Below the pieces are notes generated by a model, which did not search any database, was not told the origin of the DNA, and saw only the letters and a list, made by a program, of their open reading frames with translations. This document shows, in pieces, positions 27,616 to 36,770 of a stretch of DNA of 64,000 nt (positions within the stretch are counted from its first letter, which is position 1; the number at the start of each line of letters is the position of its first letter). This DNA is from Gammaproteobacteria bacterium 45_16_T64 (GTDB lineage Bacteria; Pseudomonadota; Gammaproteobacteria; Pseudomonadales; Ketobacteraceae). The position numbers and the translations under genes are program-made. The stretch lies in contig MABD01000051.1 of assembly GCA_002162955.1 (NCBI GenBank), positions 1 through 64,000 on the forward strand, read 5' to 3'.

Positions 27616-29106
27616 ATGAAGAATGGGAATCAATTAGCGCGCTCAGCGTTTCTAAGAGGTGTACTTCCTCTATTGGCATTAGTGCCATCTATGGCGGCAC
27701 AAGCACTCACCCTGGGGGAAGAAGAAGTACCTACAAACGAAGCAGCTGTCATTGAAGAGGTGCAAGAGTTTATCCTAGGAACATTATCGCCTGCCGCAGG
27801 AACAGAAACACTTGCCAAGAGGGATTTTCATGGCAAGTCCCATGGCTGCGCATCAGCAGAGTTTACTGTACAAGAGAATTTACCTATCGAATTGCAAAAG
27901 GGGTTATTTGCACAACCAGGTACCTACCCTACCTGGTTACGCTTTTCCAACGCCGGTAATTTACCTGACGGCCTGCCAGATATTCGCGCGGTTGCTATTA
28001 AGATATTAGGGGTCGAAGGCGAACAAGCACTCGGGGACAACAATACCCAAGACTTTATCATGGCAAACCATCCGGTATTTTTCTTACGTGATGCCCAGGG
28101 GTTTCTTGATATAGGGGTGCCGCTCTTTTCTGATGGGTCATTGCCCAACGGCTTTGAACATGAGAAAGCCATACTCGGTGCCTCCGTGGGAGTCATCGAC
28201 AACGTACTGAACGAGAATTACTGGACACAAATACCGTCTCAATTTAGTGTAGGAAATGCGGCGAAATTCAAGATGCAAGCCTGCGATAGCAACAGTACGA
28301 ATTCTACGTCTGCTCTCAACGGTGACCGTCTTAGTATTGCGCTAAGTGAAAGCCTTCAATCCGCCGATCAGTGTTTCGATTTTCAAGTGCAACTTCAAAC
28401 TGACGCAACCACCATGCCGATCGAAGACGCGACGATAGAATGGAGTGAATCCGCATCACCTTACGTTACGGTTGCCACAGTGACCATTCCTATGCAAGAA
28501 CCCAATTCAGAACACCGGTCAGCCCTGTGTGAGAATATGAGTTTTACGCCTTGGCATAGTTTAGAAGTGCACAGACCACTTGGCGGCATCGCTCGTATAC
28601 GAAAAGTCATCTATGCCGTCGCCTCAGATTTTCGTCGAGACAAAAATGGCGTATCAACAACTGAACCAGAGCTTGATGCGCTCATGACAGATGTCAGTGT
28701 TACTTCTGTCGGCGGCAAAAATAATGGTAAGTACCAAGAAGGTGAAATCGAATCCATTGTTACGGTAACCAATGAAGGTTCTGAAACCGCCAGTGCTACC
28801 TTGCTCACCATGATACTTCCCAGTGAAACGCCGCTGGTGAATAGCATTTCGGATTGTACAGAAGCCAACAATGTACTTCGATGTGATTTAGGCGATCTTG
28901 CACCTGGAGCCTCTATATCCAAAACCGTATTAGTAAGCTCCACTTCCAGTTCTGCTAAATACGACTTTTTTAACCGTGTTTCCAGCGCTACCGAGGACAA
29001 CGATCTATCAAATAACGAGACGAGTAATCGTTATGGTGGCTCATTCGGTATCGGTTCTTTGTTCGCACTTCTATTAATTGCCGGACGACGATTCTCACGT
29101 AAATAA
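27616..29106 (+). CDS. Catalase-family haem protein with DUF11-like domain and GlyGly-CTERM tail
   Basis: 496-residue secreted protein. A signal peptide (1-30, ending AQA) precedes a catalase/SrpA-like domain (about 65-350) with FHGKSHGCASAEF holding candidate distal His72 or His76, and a PLGGIARIRKVIYAV block that carries the proximal Tyr candidate followed by SDFRR. A beta-sandwich of DUF11 type (about 375-470) follows, and the tail GGSFGIGSLFALLLIAGRR is a GlyGly-CTERM sorting signal, normally cut by rhombosortase for surface display or type II secretion. The start is the ATG at 27616, not the upstream one at 27568, because a good ribosome binding site precedes it. The neighbour is a divergent CCP-like peroxidase. 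Confidence 0.85.
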   Translation: MKNGNQLARSAFLRGVLPLLALVPSMAAQALTLGEEEVPTNEAAVIEEVQEFILGTLSPAAGTETLAKRDFHGKSHGCASAEFTVQENLPIELQKGLFAQPGTYPTWLRFSNAGNLPDGLPDIRAVAIKILGVEGEQALGDNNTQDFIMANHPVFFLRDAQGFLDIGVPLFSDGSLPNGFEHEKAILGASVGVIDNVLNENYWTQIPSQFSVGNAAKFKMQACDSNSTNSTSALNGDRLSIALSESLQSADQCFDFQVQLQTDATTMPIEDATIEWSESASPYVTVATVTIPMQEPNSEHRSALCENMSFTPWHSLEVHRPLGGIARIRKVIYAVASDFRRDKNGVSTTEPELDALMTDVSVTSVGGKNNGKYQEGEIESIVTVTNEGSETASATLLTMILPSETPLVNSISDCTEANNVLRCDLGDLAPGASISKTVLVSSTSSSAKYDFFNRVSSATEDNDLSNNETSNRYGGSFGIGSLFALLLIAGRRFSRK

Positions 29107-29112
29107 CGCTAA

Positions 29113-29146
29113 TAGGTGAGATTAAGCAATCGCTTAATCTCACCTA
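29113..29146 (+). terminator. Perfect 15-bp stem-loop after the catalase-like gene
   Basis: TAGGTGAGATTAAGC (29113-29127) and its exact complement (29132-29146) enclose the 4-base loop AATC, starting seven bases after the stop at 29106. The 3' side lacks a T-run, so it may act as a weak or rho-assisted terminator or protect the mRNA end. Confidence 0.7.
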
Positions 29147-29239
29147 CGTCATTGCCCGCTCTATAACATGAATACATAATTTCGCTAATGGATGACACCT
29201 AAGGTATATTGCCCCAACACTCATTTTTGCAGGGGTATT

Positions 29240-30451
29240 ATGAATTCTTCTCGCTGGACAGTCTGGGGTTGTGAACTATCCCCATTTCATCTTAAAATTA
29301 TTTCATGCCTTCGCTATCTACAGCTGCCATTTACTATCCAGCCCAATGACGGCCCCTGGAAAAAAGCGCTACAAACACAACTCAAAGTACAGGGTGTACG
29401 CCACAAACTCATTCCCCTGACAAGCCCAACCGTCACGGATCAAGACGAATTCCCCCTAGTGCCTTATCTATTTTCACCCTCTGGCAATAGCTTCTATGAT
29501 TCTACCGCTATCGCCACCTGGTTAGACAAAAACGTCGCCGCGCCTCACCAACAAATAACCCAACCTAGCTCCCCAATAGCCAACTTCATTCTCTCATTAG
29601 TGGATGAATATGCCGATGAATTTGGTTTATATATGGTGCATCATATGCGCTGGAAATATTCAGCAACAGACAACAATGCAGGCAAGCGTGTAGCGGCTGA
29701 ATTTCGTACCTTGATAGGGCCAGCCCACCATATTATTGCGCGAGACTTTCCGAAACGTCAGGTCAAACGTCTACCTTATTTATTCAGCGTCGCTCCAGAA
29801 GACCGCCCCAGTATCCAGGGACTACACCGCGATTTACAGCCGCCGGTACATCGCAGCCCTCAATACGGAACATCCGGCACTACCCACGCCTTTCTCGAAG
29901 ATGCTTTTGACCGCTTACTTTCTGCTCTTGATATCGCCTTAATCGATCCACAGGCCTATATTTTTGGTTCTCAGTTTACCCTCGCTGACGCTAGCATTGC
30001 AGGACAGCTTGGAATGAACCTAACCGACCCCTCTGCTGCTAGTCATATCGAACGGAAAGCACCCAAGGTATACCGCTGGCTAACACGTATCTATGCTGGG
30101 GATTTCGACGTTTCTACCAATCACCCGGCGTTTGAGTTATCTAGACGGCACAAACCCCTTTTATCCGAAATAAGTCGAGTCTACGTCCCCCTCATGCAGC
30201 AAAATAAGGCCGCCTATTTACGCTTTAAGCAGGAGGGAGAAACCGTCTTTAACGAAGCAGCCTTTTGGCAAAACCGTTCCCTTTATAGAGGTAACCTTGA
30301 CGGCACCGAATTCACCAATGTTGCCAAGTCTTTTCAAGTCAAAACCTGGAATACTGTTATCGACAAATGGCACCAACTCAGTGATGATGAGCAACAGACA
30401 ATTCATACAATTGCTGCACTCAAAATCCCCCCAAAAAACGATATCGCATAA
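29240..30451 (+). CDS. Glutathione S-transferase-like protein
   Basis: 403-residue two-domain GST-fold protein. The thioredoxin-like N-terminal domain begins WTVWGCELSPFHLKI (a Cys/Ser active-site loop), and a helical C-terminal domain with ITLADASIAG-type sequence (FTLADASIAGQLG) occupies about 120-290. A C-terminal extension to 403 is not recognised. I chose the ATG at 29240, with AGGGG just before it, over the upstream ATG at 29192, which adds 16 residues not needed for the fold. It is cotranscribed with the SDR gene 22 bp downstream. It may conjugate or isomerise electrophiles; the substrate is unknown. Confidence 0.8.
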   Translation: MNSSRWTVWGCELSPFHLKIISCLRYLQLPFTIQPNDGPWKKALQTQLKVQGVRHKLIPLTSPTVTDQDEFPLVPYLFSPSGNSFYDSTAIATWLDKNVAAPHQQITQPSSPIANFILSLVDEYADEFGLYMVHHMRWKYSATDNNAGKRVAAEFRTLIGPAHHIIARDFPKRQVKRLPYLFSVAPEDRPSIQGLHRDLQPPVHRSPQYGTSGTTHAFLEDAFDRLLSALDIALIDPQAYIFGSQFTLADASIAGQLGMNLTDPSAASHIERKAPKVYRWLTRIYAGDFDVSTNHPAFELSRRHKPLLSEISRVYVPLMQQNKAAYLRFKQEGETVFNEAAFWQNRSLYRGNLDGTEFTNVAKSFQVKTWNTVIDKWHQLSDDEQQTIHTIAALKIPPKNDIA

Positions 30452-30472
30452 CTCACGCAAGGACAAACTACA

Positions 30473-31294
30473 ATGACAACTGTTGTTATTACTGGCGCCT
30501 CAACCGGCATAGGCTTAGCCTGTGCCAAAGCCAGCTTGGCCAAAGGACACAACGTCATCGCTACGGCACGTAAACCTGAAGACCTGACCGCATTAAAAGC
30601 GCTAGGCGCCAAAACAGTCGCTTTGGAACTCAATGAACAATCAAGTGTACTGGAGGCCGCAAAGCAGATATTAGCGCTGACCGATTCACATATCGATGTT
30701 CTTTTTAATAACGCAGGCTATGGCCTGCAAGTCGCGCTAGAGGACACAACGTGGGAGAGCCTAGTTGATCAGCACACGATAAATGTCGTCGGCCCCATCC
30801 AATTGACGAACCAATTGCTGCCAGCACTGAAAAAAAACAGTAAATTGATCTTTAATGGGTCCGTGCTCGGTGTTATCACGATGGCATTTCGGGGACCCTA
30901 CAGTATGTCAAAGTATGCCCTTGAAGCTGCGGTCGATGCCTACAGGCTAGAGCTTGAACACGAAGGCATTGACGTTCATTTAATTCAACCCGGCCCTATT
31001 GAAGCAAACTTCCGCTCAAACTCGTTAGCCACACTAAGCCGCGTTTTGGGTAATAAAAAAACACGTCTAAACTATCGTCACCATAAAGCCCGCCTCGAAA
31101 ACCCAGGCAACACAAAAGGAACCCTACCTGCCAGTAGCGTCGCAGATATCTATATTGGCATTATTGAAGGCTCTCACAAGAAAACACGCTACCTAGTAAC
31201 ACAAGTTGCCAAAAGTGCAGCGATAGCTAAGCGTATTCTTGGCGATAAATTTCACCGAATTGCCCGAAATTCCGAACCAGTCGAACTCAATTAA
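30473..31294 (+). CDS. Short-chain dehydrogenase/reductase
   Basis: 273-residue classical SDR: VVITGASTGIGLACA cofactor loop, FNNAGYG, a Ser-containing strand (FNGSVLGV) and YSMSKYALEAA with the Tyr-x3-Lys pair. The end IAKRILGDKFHRIAR and the substrate loop LIQPGPIEANFRSN resemble SDRs annotated as sdr-family oxidoreductases of lipid or retinol type. Start ATG at 30473 is 22 bp after the GST gene, so the two form an operon. Its end overlaps the convergent UbiB-like kinase gene by four bases. Physiological substrate not deduced. Confidence 0.9.
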   Translation: MTTVVITGASTGIGLACAKASLAKGHNVIATARKPEDLTALKALGAKTVALELNEQSSVLEAAKQILALTDSHIDVLFNNAGYGLQVALEDTTWESLVDQHTINVVGPIQLTNQLLPALKKNSKLIFNGSVLGVITMAFRGPYSMSKYALEAAVDAYRLELEHEGIDVHLIQPGPIEANFRSNSLATLSRVLGNKKTRLNYRHHKARLENPGNTKGTLPASSVADIYIGIIEGSHKKTRYLVTQVAKSAAIAKRILGDKFHRIARNSEPVELN

Positions 31295-32553
31295 CCACTG
31301 GATTTAGGTGTTTGATCGTTCACTCGATAGATTTTAAGCAGTCCGCCAAAAGTAAGGATTACCCTTGCCAATGACACAAAGGTATCCGGGATCTGAACAT
31401 TGAGGTCCCGCATTTTGTTTAGCGCAATAGAAAGAACATCAGTTGAATCAGCGTTACGTAGATTTTCCTTAAGTACCAAATCCGCCACTTCCTCAAACAC
31501 AGCCTGGTCCTTCGCAACAAACCCAGCCCGTCTAAAAATCGAACCTAAGGGCTCTTCTACTTCAATTTTTCCAAACAACACTTGAAGCAGCAAGCCGTAA
31601 TGCCGTGCTTCCTCGGCATTAAGCTCCCCGATAGCACCATAATCCAGTACCGCAACCTTACTGTCACCCATCACAAGAAAGTTCCCCGCGTGAGGGTCCG
31701 CATGATAAAGCCCAAAAACCGTAATCTGTTGCACGTAGCAACTGAGCATGTCACGTAACAGCGATTCAGCTAACGAAGGGTTTGCATCCAGATAGTCTGT
31801 CAACCGAGTACCGTTGATCCATTCAGTGACCAATATCCTACTAGTATTTAACGCCTCAAACGTGCTCGGCACATAAATTAACGGAGGGTGGGGTAACTCA
31901 GAAAATTTACGTAAGTTGTCTTCCTCTGTTGTAAAATCCAGCTCAGCCATCGTCATAGTTACGATTTGCTTAACCACCTGTTGCACATCAAACTGACTAA
32001 TCAGGGCAGAACCGACCTTCCCAACCGCAGTAAAAACCGTTGAATCTTGCCTGAACAAAAGGCGTGCTTTTGGCAGCTGAATTTTCACCGCAACAGCCTC
32101 ACCCGACACCAATACCGCACGATGCACTTGAGCAACTGAGGCCGCTGCAACCGGGGTTTCCTCAAAAGATTGGAAATGATCCCGCCATTGCTCACCCCAT
32201 TCTTGACGCAGCACTTTTTCAATCTGGCGAAAGCTCACAGGCTTCGCTCCGTCCTGTAACTTACCCAATTCAGACACGTATTGTGTAGGCAGTATATCCG
32301 AACGAGAACTGAGAAATTGACCCAACTTTACCCAAATCGCGCCATTATCATGAAATAGCTTGGTTAATTTTTGAGCGCCACTGCAATGGGTCTCGGCCAA
32401 CAATTGACGCTGCTCTCGAGTGCTCAGTGCGGAGCTTTTATTACGATACGAGCGATATGATTGCTCCAATTCAAAACCGACTTTGGTTGCATTAAGGTAA
32501 CGCTCTCCGCCAGTGACGGCAGAGTTGACGGTGTTAACAATTGTCGTAATCAT
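31291..32553 (-). CDS. ABC1/UbiB-family protein kinase-like ATPase
   Basis: 420-residue atypical kinase of the AarF/UbiB/ABC1 type, which supports ubiquinone or isoprenoid-lipid metabolism at the membrane. Landmarks are the KLGQFLSSRSDILP (KxGQ) N-terminal motif, VAVKIQLPKARLL with the ATP-binding Lys, the catalytic-loop HADPHAGNFLV and the metal-binding VLDYGAIGEL. The C-terminus has no strong membrane helix. It is a paralogue of UbiB rather than clearly UbiB itself, since the ubiquinone gene set is not adjacent. It converges on the SDR gene with four overlapping bases. The substrate is unknown. Confidence 0.88.
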   Translation of the reverse strand: MITTIVNTVNSAVTGGERYLNATKVGFELEQSYRSYRNKSSALSTREQRQLLAETHCSGAQKLTKLFHDNGAIWVKLGQFLSSRSDILPTQYVSELGKLQDGAKPVSFRQIEKVLRQEWGEQWRDHFQSFEETPVAAASVAQVHRAVLVSGEAVAVKIQLPKARLLFRQDSTVFTAVGKVGSALISQFDVQQVVKQIVTMTMAELDFTTEEDNLRKFSELPHPPLIYVPSTFEALNTSRILVTEWINGTRLTDYLDANPSLAESLLRDMLSCYVQQITVFGLYHADPHAGNFLVMGDSKVAVLDYGAIGELNAEEARHYGLLLQVLFGKIEVEEPLGSIFRRAGFVAKDQAVFEEVADLVLKENLRNADSTDVLSIALNKMRDLNVQIPDTFVSLARVILTFGGLLKIYRVNDQTPKSSG

Positions 32554-32696
32554 AAATAAGCACTATGTAAGGGCATGGCAGCAATAAATAACGGGGCAAT
32601 ACATTAAAGAAGGCTGACTATAACGAATTGAGGCTATTTTTCTACAGGTTTATCGTAACTGCCTGTGTGTCATAGTTAAGTCCTATAGTAGTTAAG

Positions 32697-33869
32697 TCAT
32701 TTAGGTGTCAAGAACAACTGGCGATTGGACTGATCAAGCTCAAACTCGAATAATGATAAAAAATTCATGCCTAATAAACCATCAAACTCACCAGAATCGC
32801 CCAGCTCCACTTCCAATAATTGGAAATCTTCCACCGCAAAGCTGCCTATCGAAAACACATTTGCTTGGTAGGAATTCACTTCAGCGATACCATTTGCTGT
32901 CCCAATGGATACCGCCCCAACGTCACCACCCAGAAACCCGCCAGAATAGAGTGACGAAATGACCTCCCTCCCCAGCGCGGTAGTTGTCGCCCCAGTATCG
33001 ATAAGTAAGTTAAGTGAGCGTTGATCAACAAAGGCTGTCACGTAAAAATGCTGGCCAACCTTCTCAAGGGGTATTGCAACTGTGGCCTGTTGCAAGCTGC
33101 TCATTGCGCTCAAATACCGGGTTTTTAACGCAACTATCGTGTCTTGGTACTTTTCACTATAAGGAATAATATTGATGGTATCGATGGCAGACGGGTAATC
33201 ACCTCCATCAGCATAAAGGATTGATATTTCTAGGCCAAATAACGGGTTTTCAGGCTGTTTTTCCATAACATATTGCAATACATCAAGAGCAGACTGTCGA
33301 CTTACCCGGGTATTGCCCTCGCGATAGCGGTTCATCAAGTCAACCACCACGTTTTCAATTTCGGTTTGTATATTGGCTACCTCCTCATTTCCTTCAGCAT
33401 AGTGTTGGGCGGCAAACAAACCATCAAGAGCCATCAGCAATTCGCCTTGATGTAGCGCTATCTTAGCGTCCATTAGGTAAAGTACGCTGAAATTATAGCC
33501 CTCTGCTAACATCGCCGTCGTCCACGCCTGTAATTGTCGCCAATTTTGTTGTTCCAGCAATCGATAAAGATTATTGTGCAACGCCACATAAACCGAACGA
33601 TTACGCTGTTTATCGAGGTCAATGTGTTGCAAATTCGCCAACACTTGCTCGACCTCCTGCTGCTCAATCAACGCCAAAACACCATCCCGCTCTAATAATG
33701 CTTTTGACTCTTCCTTTAGTTGAGGCTGGCCTCCAAGTTCTGACTCAACAGTCAGCGCCTCATGAGAGTTAGCTCTCCCCGAATCAACCTCACCCACTGG
33801 CATGGCATATGGGCGTAATACCCATCCCAAACAAATACCCACGATCAATAATACTGCCGAACGAAACAT
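32697..33869 (-). CDS. Membrane-anchored retropepsin-like aspartic protease
   Basis: 390-residue protein with one N-terminal membrane helix (about 4-18), a long helical, partly TPR-like region (about 55-265) and a C-terminal clan AA aspartic protease domain (about 270-390) whose active-site triad is Asp291-Thr-Gly-Ala (LLIDTGATTTALG), followed by DGLLGMNFLSLFEFELD, the typical second half of a retropepsin fold. Such enzymes have one catalytic Asp per chain and work as dimers. It is likely periplasmic, anchored in the inner membrane. The target protein is unknown. Confidence 0.85.
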   Translation of the reverse strand: MFRSAVLLIVGICLGWVLRPYAMPVGEVDSGRANSHEALTVESELGGQPQLKEESKALLERDGVLALIEQQEVEQVLANLQHIDLDKQRNRSVYVALHNNLYRLLEQQNWRQLQAWTTAMLAEGYNFSVLYLMDAKIALHQGELLMALDGLFAAQHYAEGNEEVANIQTEIENVVVDLMNRYREGNTRVSRQSALDVLQYVMEKQPENPLFGLEISILYADGGDYPSAIDTINIIPYSEKYQDTIVALKTRYLSAMSSLQQATVAIPLEKVGQHFYVTAFVDQRSLNLLIDTGATTTALGREVISSLYSGGFLGGDVGAVSIGTANGIAEVNSYQANVFSIGSFAVEDFQLLEVELGDSGEFDGLLGMNFLSLFEFELDQSNRQLFLTPK

Positions 33870-34083
33870 AAATAACGCATCCTTATATGACTTTCTGGTC
33901 TTCCTGGGACAATAAAAGCGTACATATTACACGAATATTTAACTAGGTCTCAGTACACACAACGTGCAACCATTACTTCGACCGCTTGTCCTATCATGAC
34001 TGTCCACCGTATTCGGTAACCTCTATACTATTGCGCAACTGAAATACTCGCGGCTTTGCCGCCACAACGACACCCAGAACCCT

Positions 34084-35514
34084 GTGAATTTAAAAAAGAC
34101 CCTCTCTCTACAAGCGAAATTTGGACGTTTTCCAATCGCTTACAAAGTCTCCATCGCTTTTGCGCTAGTATCGATAATGACCCTAAGCGCGTTATGGGCG
34201 ATTGTAACCTCGGATCTCGAGCAATTGTTGCTAGAACTGAGTGACACCTTTGGCCAATCCATTAGCAGCCAAGCCGCCAGTGGTGCAGCAGAACAAATCC
34301 TCGCAGAAGACATGCTTAGCCTCAACGTTGCGATGTCTACAATTATCGAAACCCCCATGATTCAGGGCGCAGCCATCATCAATAGCAATGCGATTGTTCT
34401 CGCTCACGCTGGCAGCGAAACGTTTTCCGATACAGCAACACGCATAGCACCAGACTCCCCCGCATCAGATCTACATGCCCAAGGTCTCTATCTTACCCCT
34501 ATCGTCTTTCAAGACGTTCTCGTGGGTTATGCACTAATTCATTTAGATAAAAGTCTTATCAGCTCCAGTATTCAACGTTCCCTGCAGTGGATGACAATCA
34601 CAACACTTTGTATTCTTATATTTAGCTTGCTACTTGCTATTATACTGGGCCGACATATTACTCGCCCCCTTCAACACCTGACCAAAGCAACCAACGCTTT
34701 ACAACATGGTAATTACGAATACCAAATTCCCGTCAAACGACAGGACGAACTGGGTTCACTTATCGACGGGTTTAACAAAATGGCCATTGGGCTCAGAGAA
34801 CGTGAACAGCTTACCTCTACGTTCCATCGCTATCTTGATAGCAATATTGCTAATAACCTGCTAGAAAACTTAGACAACCCACAAATCCCTACGCGCTATG
34901 TCAACGCAAGCGTACTTTTTATTGATATTGTGGGTTTCACACAAATGTGTGAACTACTTGCCCCCAACGAAATCGGGGAATTGTTAAACACGTATTATCA
35001 CCACACTCTGCAAGCAAGCGGCGTTTACCAAGGCACCGTGGATAAATTTATTGGTGACGGCGTCATGATAATATTTGGTGCTCCAGATGAAGATCCGCAT
35101 CACAGCCTCAACGCAATATGTAGTGCTCTCTTATTTCTTAAATTAGTCGCCACCTATAACGAAAAAAGAATGCAAGATAACAAACCCACAATTCAGTTTC
35201 GGCTCGGTATCCATTGTGGTGAAATGCTGGCGGGAACTCTCGGAACCGATGTGCGAATGCAATACACCGTTGTAGGTGACCCTGTAAATGTCGCAGCAAG
35301 ATTATGTGGCATAGGTGACCCTGGAAAGCTAGTTGTCAGTGAGAAGGTATATCAACACGCAGGTGGATCTCAAACGCTGCTGACGCAAGATCAACGTTTT
35401 CTTGAAGTACGAGGTAAGTCATCTCAGATATCAACCTATATTGTAGATGGCCTTAAGGCTCCCCATGCAAGCATTGTCAATCAGCATGCAAAGGATAGCC
35501 ATGCAGAAGCTTAG
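34084..35514 (+). CDS. HAMP-linked class III adenylate/guanylate cyclase
   Basis: 476-residue inner-membrane nucleotide cyclase. One helix near 20-42, a periplasmic sensor (about 45-170), a second helix (about 173-192), a HAMP linker (about 193-245) and a class III cyclase domain (about 270-460). Metal-binding Asp residues are present in FIDIVGFTQMCE and GDGVMIIFG, and the substrate strand VVGDPVNVAARLC is intact. The start is GTG at 34084. The product is cAMP or cGMP; I cannot choose by eye. The next gene starts inside its 3' end, so translation may be coupled. Confidence 0.9.
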   Translation: MNLKKTLSLQAKFGRFPIAYKVSIAFALVSIMTLSALWAIVTSDLEQLLLELSDTFGQSISSQAASGAAEQILAEDMLSLNVAMSTIIETPMIQGAAIINSNAIVLAHAGSETFSDTATRIAPDSPASDLHAQGLYLTPIVFQDVLVGYALIHLDKSLISSSIQRSLQWMTITTLCILIFSLLLAIILGRHITRPLQHLTKATNALQHGNYEYQIPVKRQDELGSLIDGFNKMAIGLREREQLTSTFHRYLDSNIANNLLENLDNPQIPTRYVNASVLFIDIVGFTQMCELLAPNEIGELLNTYYHHTLQASGVYQGTVDKFIGDGVMIIFGAPDEDPHHSLNAICSALLFLKLVATYNEKRMQDNKPTIQFRLGIHCGEMLAGTLGTDVRMQYTVVGDPVNVAARLCGIGDPGKLVVSEKVYQHAGGSQTLLTQDQRFLEVRGKSSQISTYIVDGLKAPHASIVNQHAKDSHAEA

Positions 35515-36322
35515 CGTTAGCACTAGTGTATTATTATTGTGGTTGATATCTGGCTGCCAAACACTATCAGACACAAACACTCCTCAAGATAAACAATCGC
35601 AAACCGCTACAGCCTCACTGTACCAGCACGAATTGCGACGTACGCTATCAAAAAGCCAGTGGTTAATTGATGAATACGCTTACTACGTTAACATTGAAGC
35701 GTTATCACAAGGCACGCTCCTGACTGACTTCTATCAACGCTACTATCTATTTGAACAACAAAAAATAGCTCGATCATTGTTAAAACATGCAGCGTCAGCT
35801 TTCGACACAGGGGATATTAGTGCAGCAGCACTCTGCCATCACTCCCTTAGCAACCTAAAATTATCCGATAAATTACTCGCGACAACAGACACTCTCGGAA
35901 AAAAAATATCCCAATACCAAGAAGTTGCTCGAGAACAGACGCAACGAAAACTGGGAAGGGAACTCGATAGAAGCATTGAAGACGGTCAGCTTATTGCTAG
36001 CACTCAACTTATTTCGCAGCTAAAACGTATTCGGCAATTATCAAAAGATATTCATGACAAAATTGAACGTGCAAACAACGTATTGACCCACAATGTAGAC
36101 ATTCTTGATAAAAAGGCAGACGCCTTCTATTTGGATGGCAACATCCAACTCGCCATATCGCTATGGGAATATCTAATAAAATTTGATCCCAATAATAAAG
36201 CTATCGAAAAAAAGCTCGCGCGATCAATCAAGGTTCGGGACAACATGAAGAATCTACGCGATAACCTCAAGGACGCGAATGAGGATGAGCACAAGACTCA
36301 ACCTCATTCGAAAAAACAATAA
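35501..36322 (+). CDS. Helical lipoprotein coupled to the cyclase gene
   Basis: 273-residue exported protein with a lipobox (WLISGC, cleavage before Cys18) and a mostly helical, charged remainder. The stretch about 190-245 resembles one TPR-like unit (AFYLDGNIQLAISLWEYLIK then DPNN), and the C-terminus is Lys/Glu/His-rich. I chose the ATG at 35501, preceded by AAGGATAGCC, over upstream starts. It overlaps the cyclase end by 14 bases, strong evidence for co-expression. It probably works in the periplasm with the cyclase sensor. It is not a recognised named family. Confidence 0.72.
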   Translation: MQKLSVSTSVLLLWLISGCQTLSDTNTPQDKQSQTATASLYQHELRRTLSKSQWLIDEYAYYVNIEALSQGTLLTDFYQRYYLFEQQKIARSLLKHAASAFDTGDISAAALCHHSLSNLKLSDKLLATTDTLGKKISQYQEVAREQTQRKLGRELDRSIEDGQLIASTQLISQLKRIRQLSKDIHDKIERANNVLTHNVDILDKKADAFYLDGNIQLAISLWEYLIKFDPNNKAIEKKLARSIKVRDNMKNLRDNLKDANEDEHKTQPHSKKQ

Positions 36323-36331
36323 GAGCGCTAA

Positions 36332-36751
36332 TCACTCACCAGACACCGTGATTACCAATGATCGCGATCCACCTTGATTACGATGTTCGCAAAGATAAAT
36401 CCCCTGCCACACCCCCATATTGAGCTGACCATCCGTGACTGGAATATTAATACTCGAGCCCAGCAGACTACTCTTGATATGTGCAGGCATATCATCACTC
36501 CCTTCATCCATATGCCGGTAGTAAGGTTCGTTCTCCGCCACCGCACGATTAAAATAGCTTTCAAAATCGTCTCGTACGGTAGGATCAGCGTCTTCATTAA
36601 TCGTCAACGACGCAGAAGTATGTTTTATGAAGACATTCATGATGCCCACGTTCACATTGGACAGCTGCGGGATGTTCGCAAGCACCTCATCGGTGATTAA
36701 ATGAAAACCTCGAGATCGAGGCGCTAAGCGAATTTCCGTTTGTAGCCACAT
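36332..36751 (-). CDS. yjbQ: YjbQ/UPF0047-family protein
   Basis: 139-residue small cytoplasmic enzyme fold of the YjbQ/UPF0047 family; members are reported to have weak thiamine-phosphate synthase activity. The conserved His residues and landmarks are visible: FIKHTSASLTINEDADP, YRHMDEGSDDMPAHIKSS (split here as two blocks), and GVWQGIYLCEHRNQGGSR. I set the start at the ATG 36751, which has GAGGTAAGGGTT before it, rather than the upstream frame to 36793. It is 19 bp downstream of the SDR gene on the same strand, so the two are likely cotranscribed. Confidence 0.93.
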   Translation of the reverse strand: MWLQTEIRLAPRSRGFHLITDEVLANIPQLSNVNVGIMNVFIKHTSASLTINEDADPTVRDDFESYFNRAVAENEPYYRHMDEGSDDMPAHIKSSLLGSSINIPVTDGQLNMGVWQGIYLCEHRNQGGSRSLVITVSGE

Positions 36752-36770
36752 AACCCTTACCTCAACGACG

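Noticed and set aside
28611-29000. 129-codon minus-strand frame inside the catalase-like gene
   Set aside because: The plus-strand product has domains and a sorting signal across this stretch, so this is a shadow frame.
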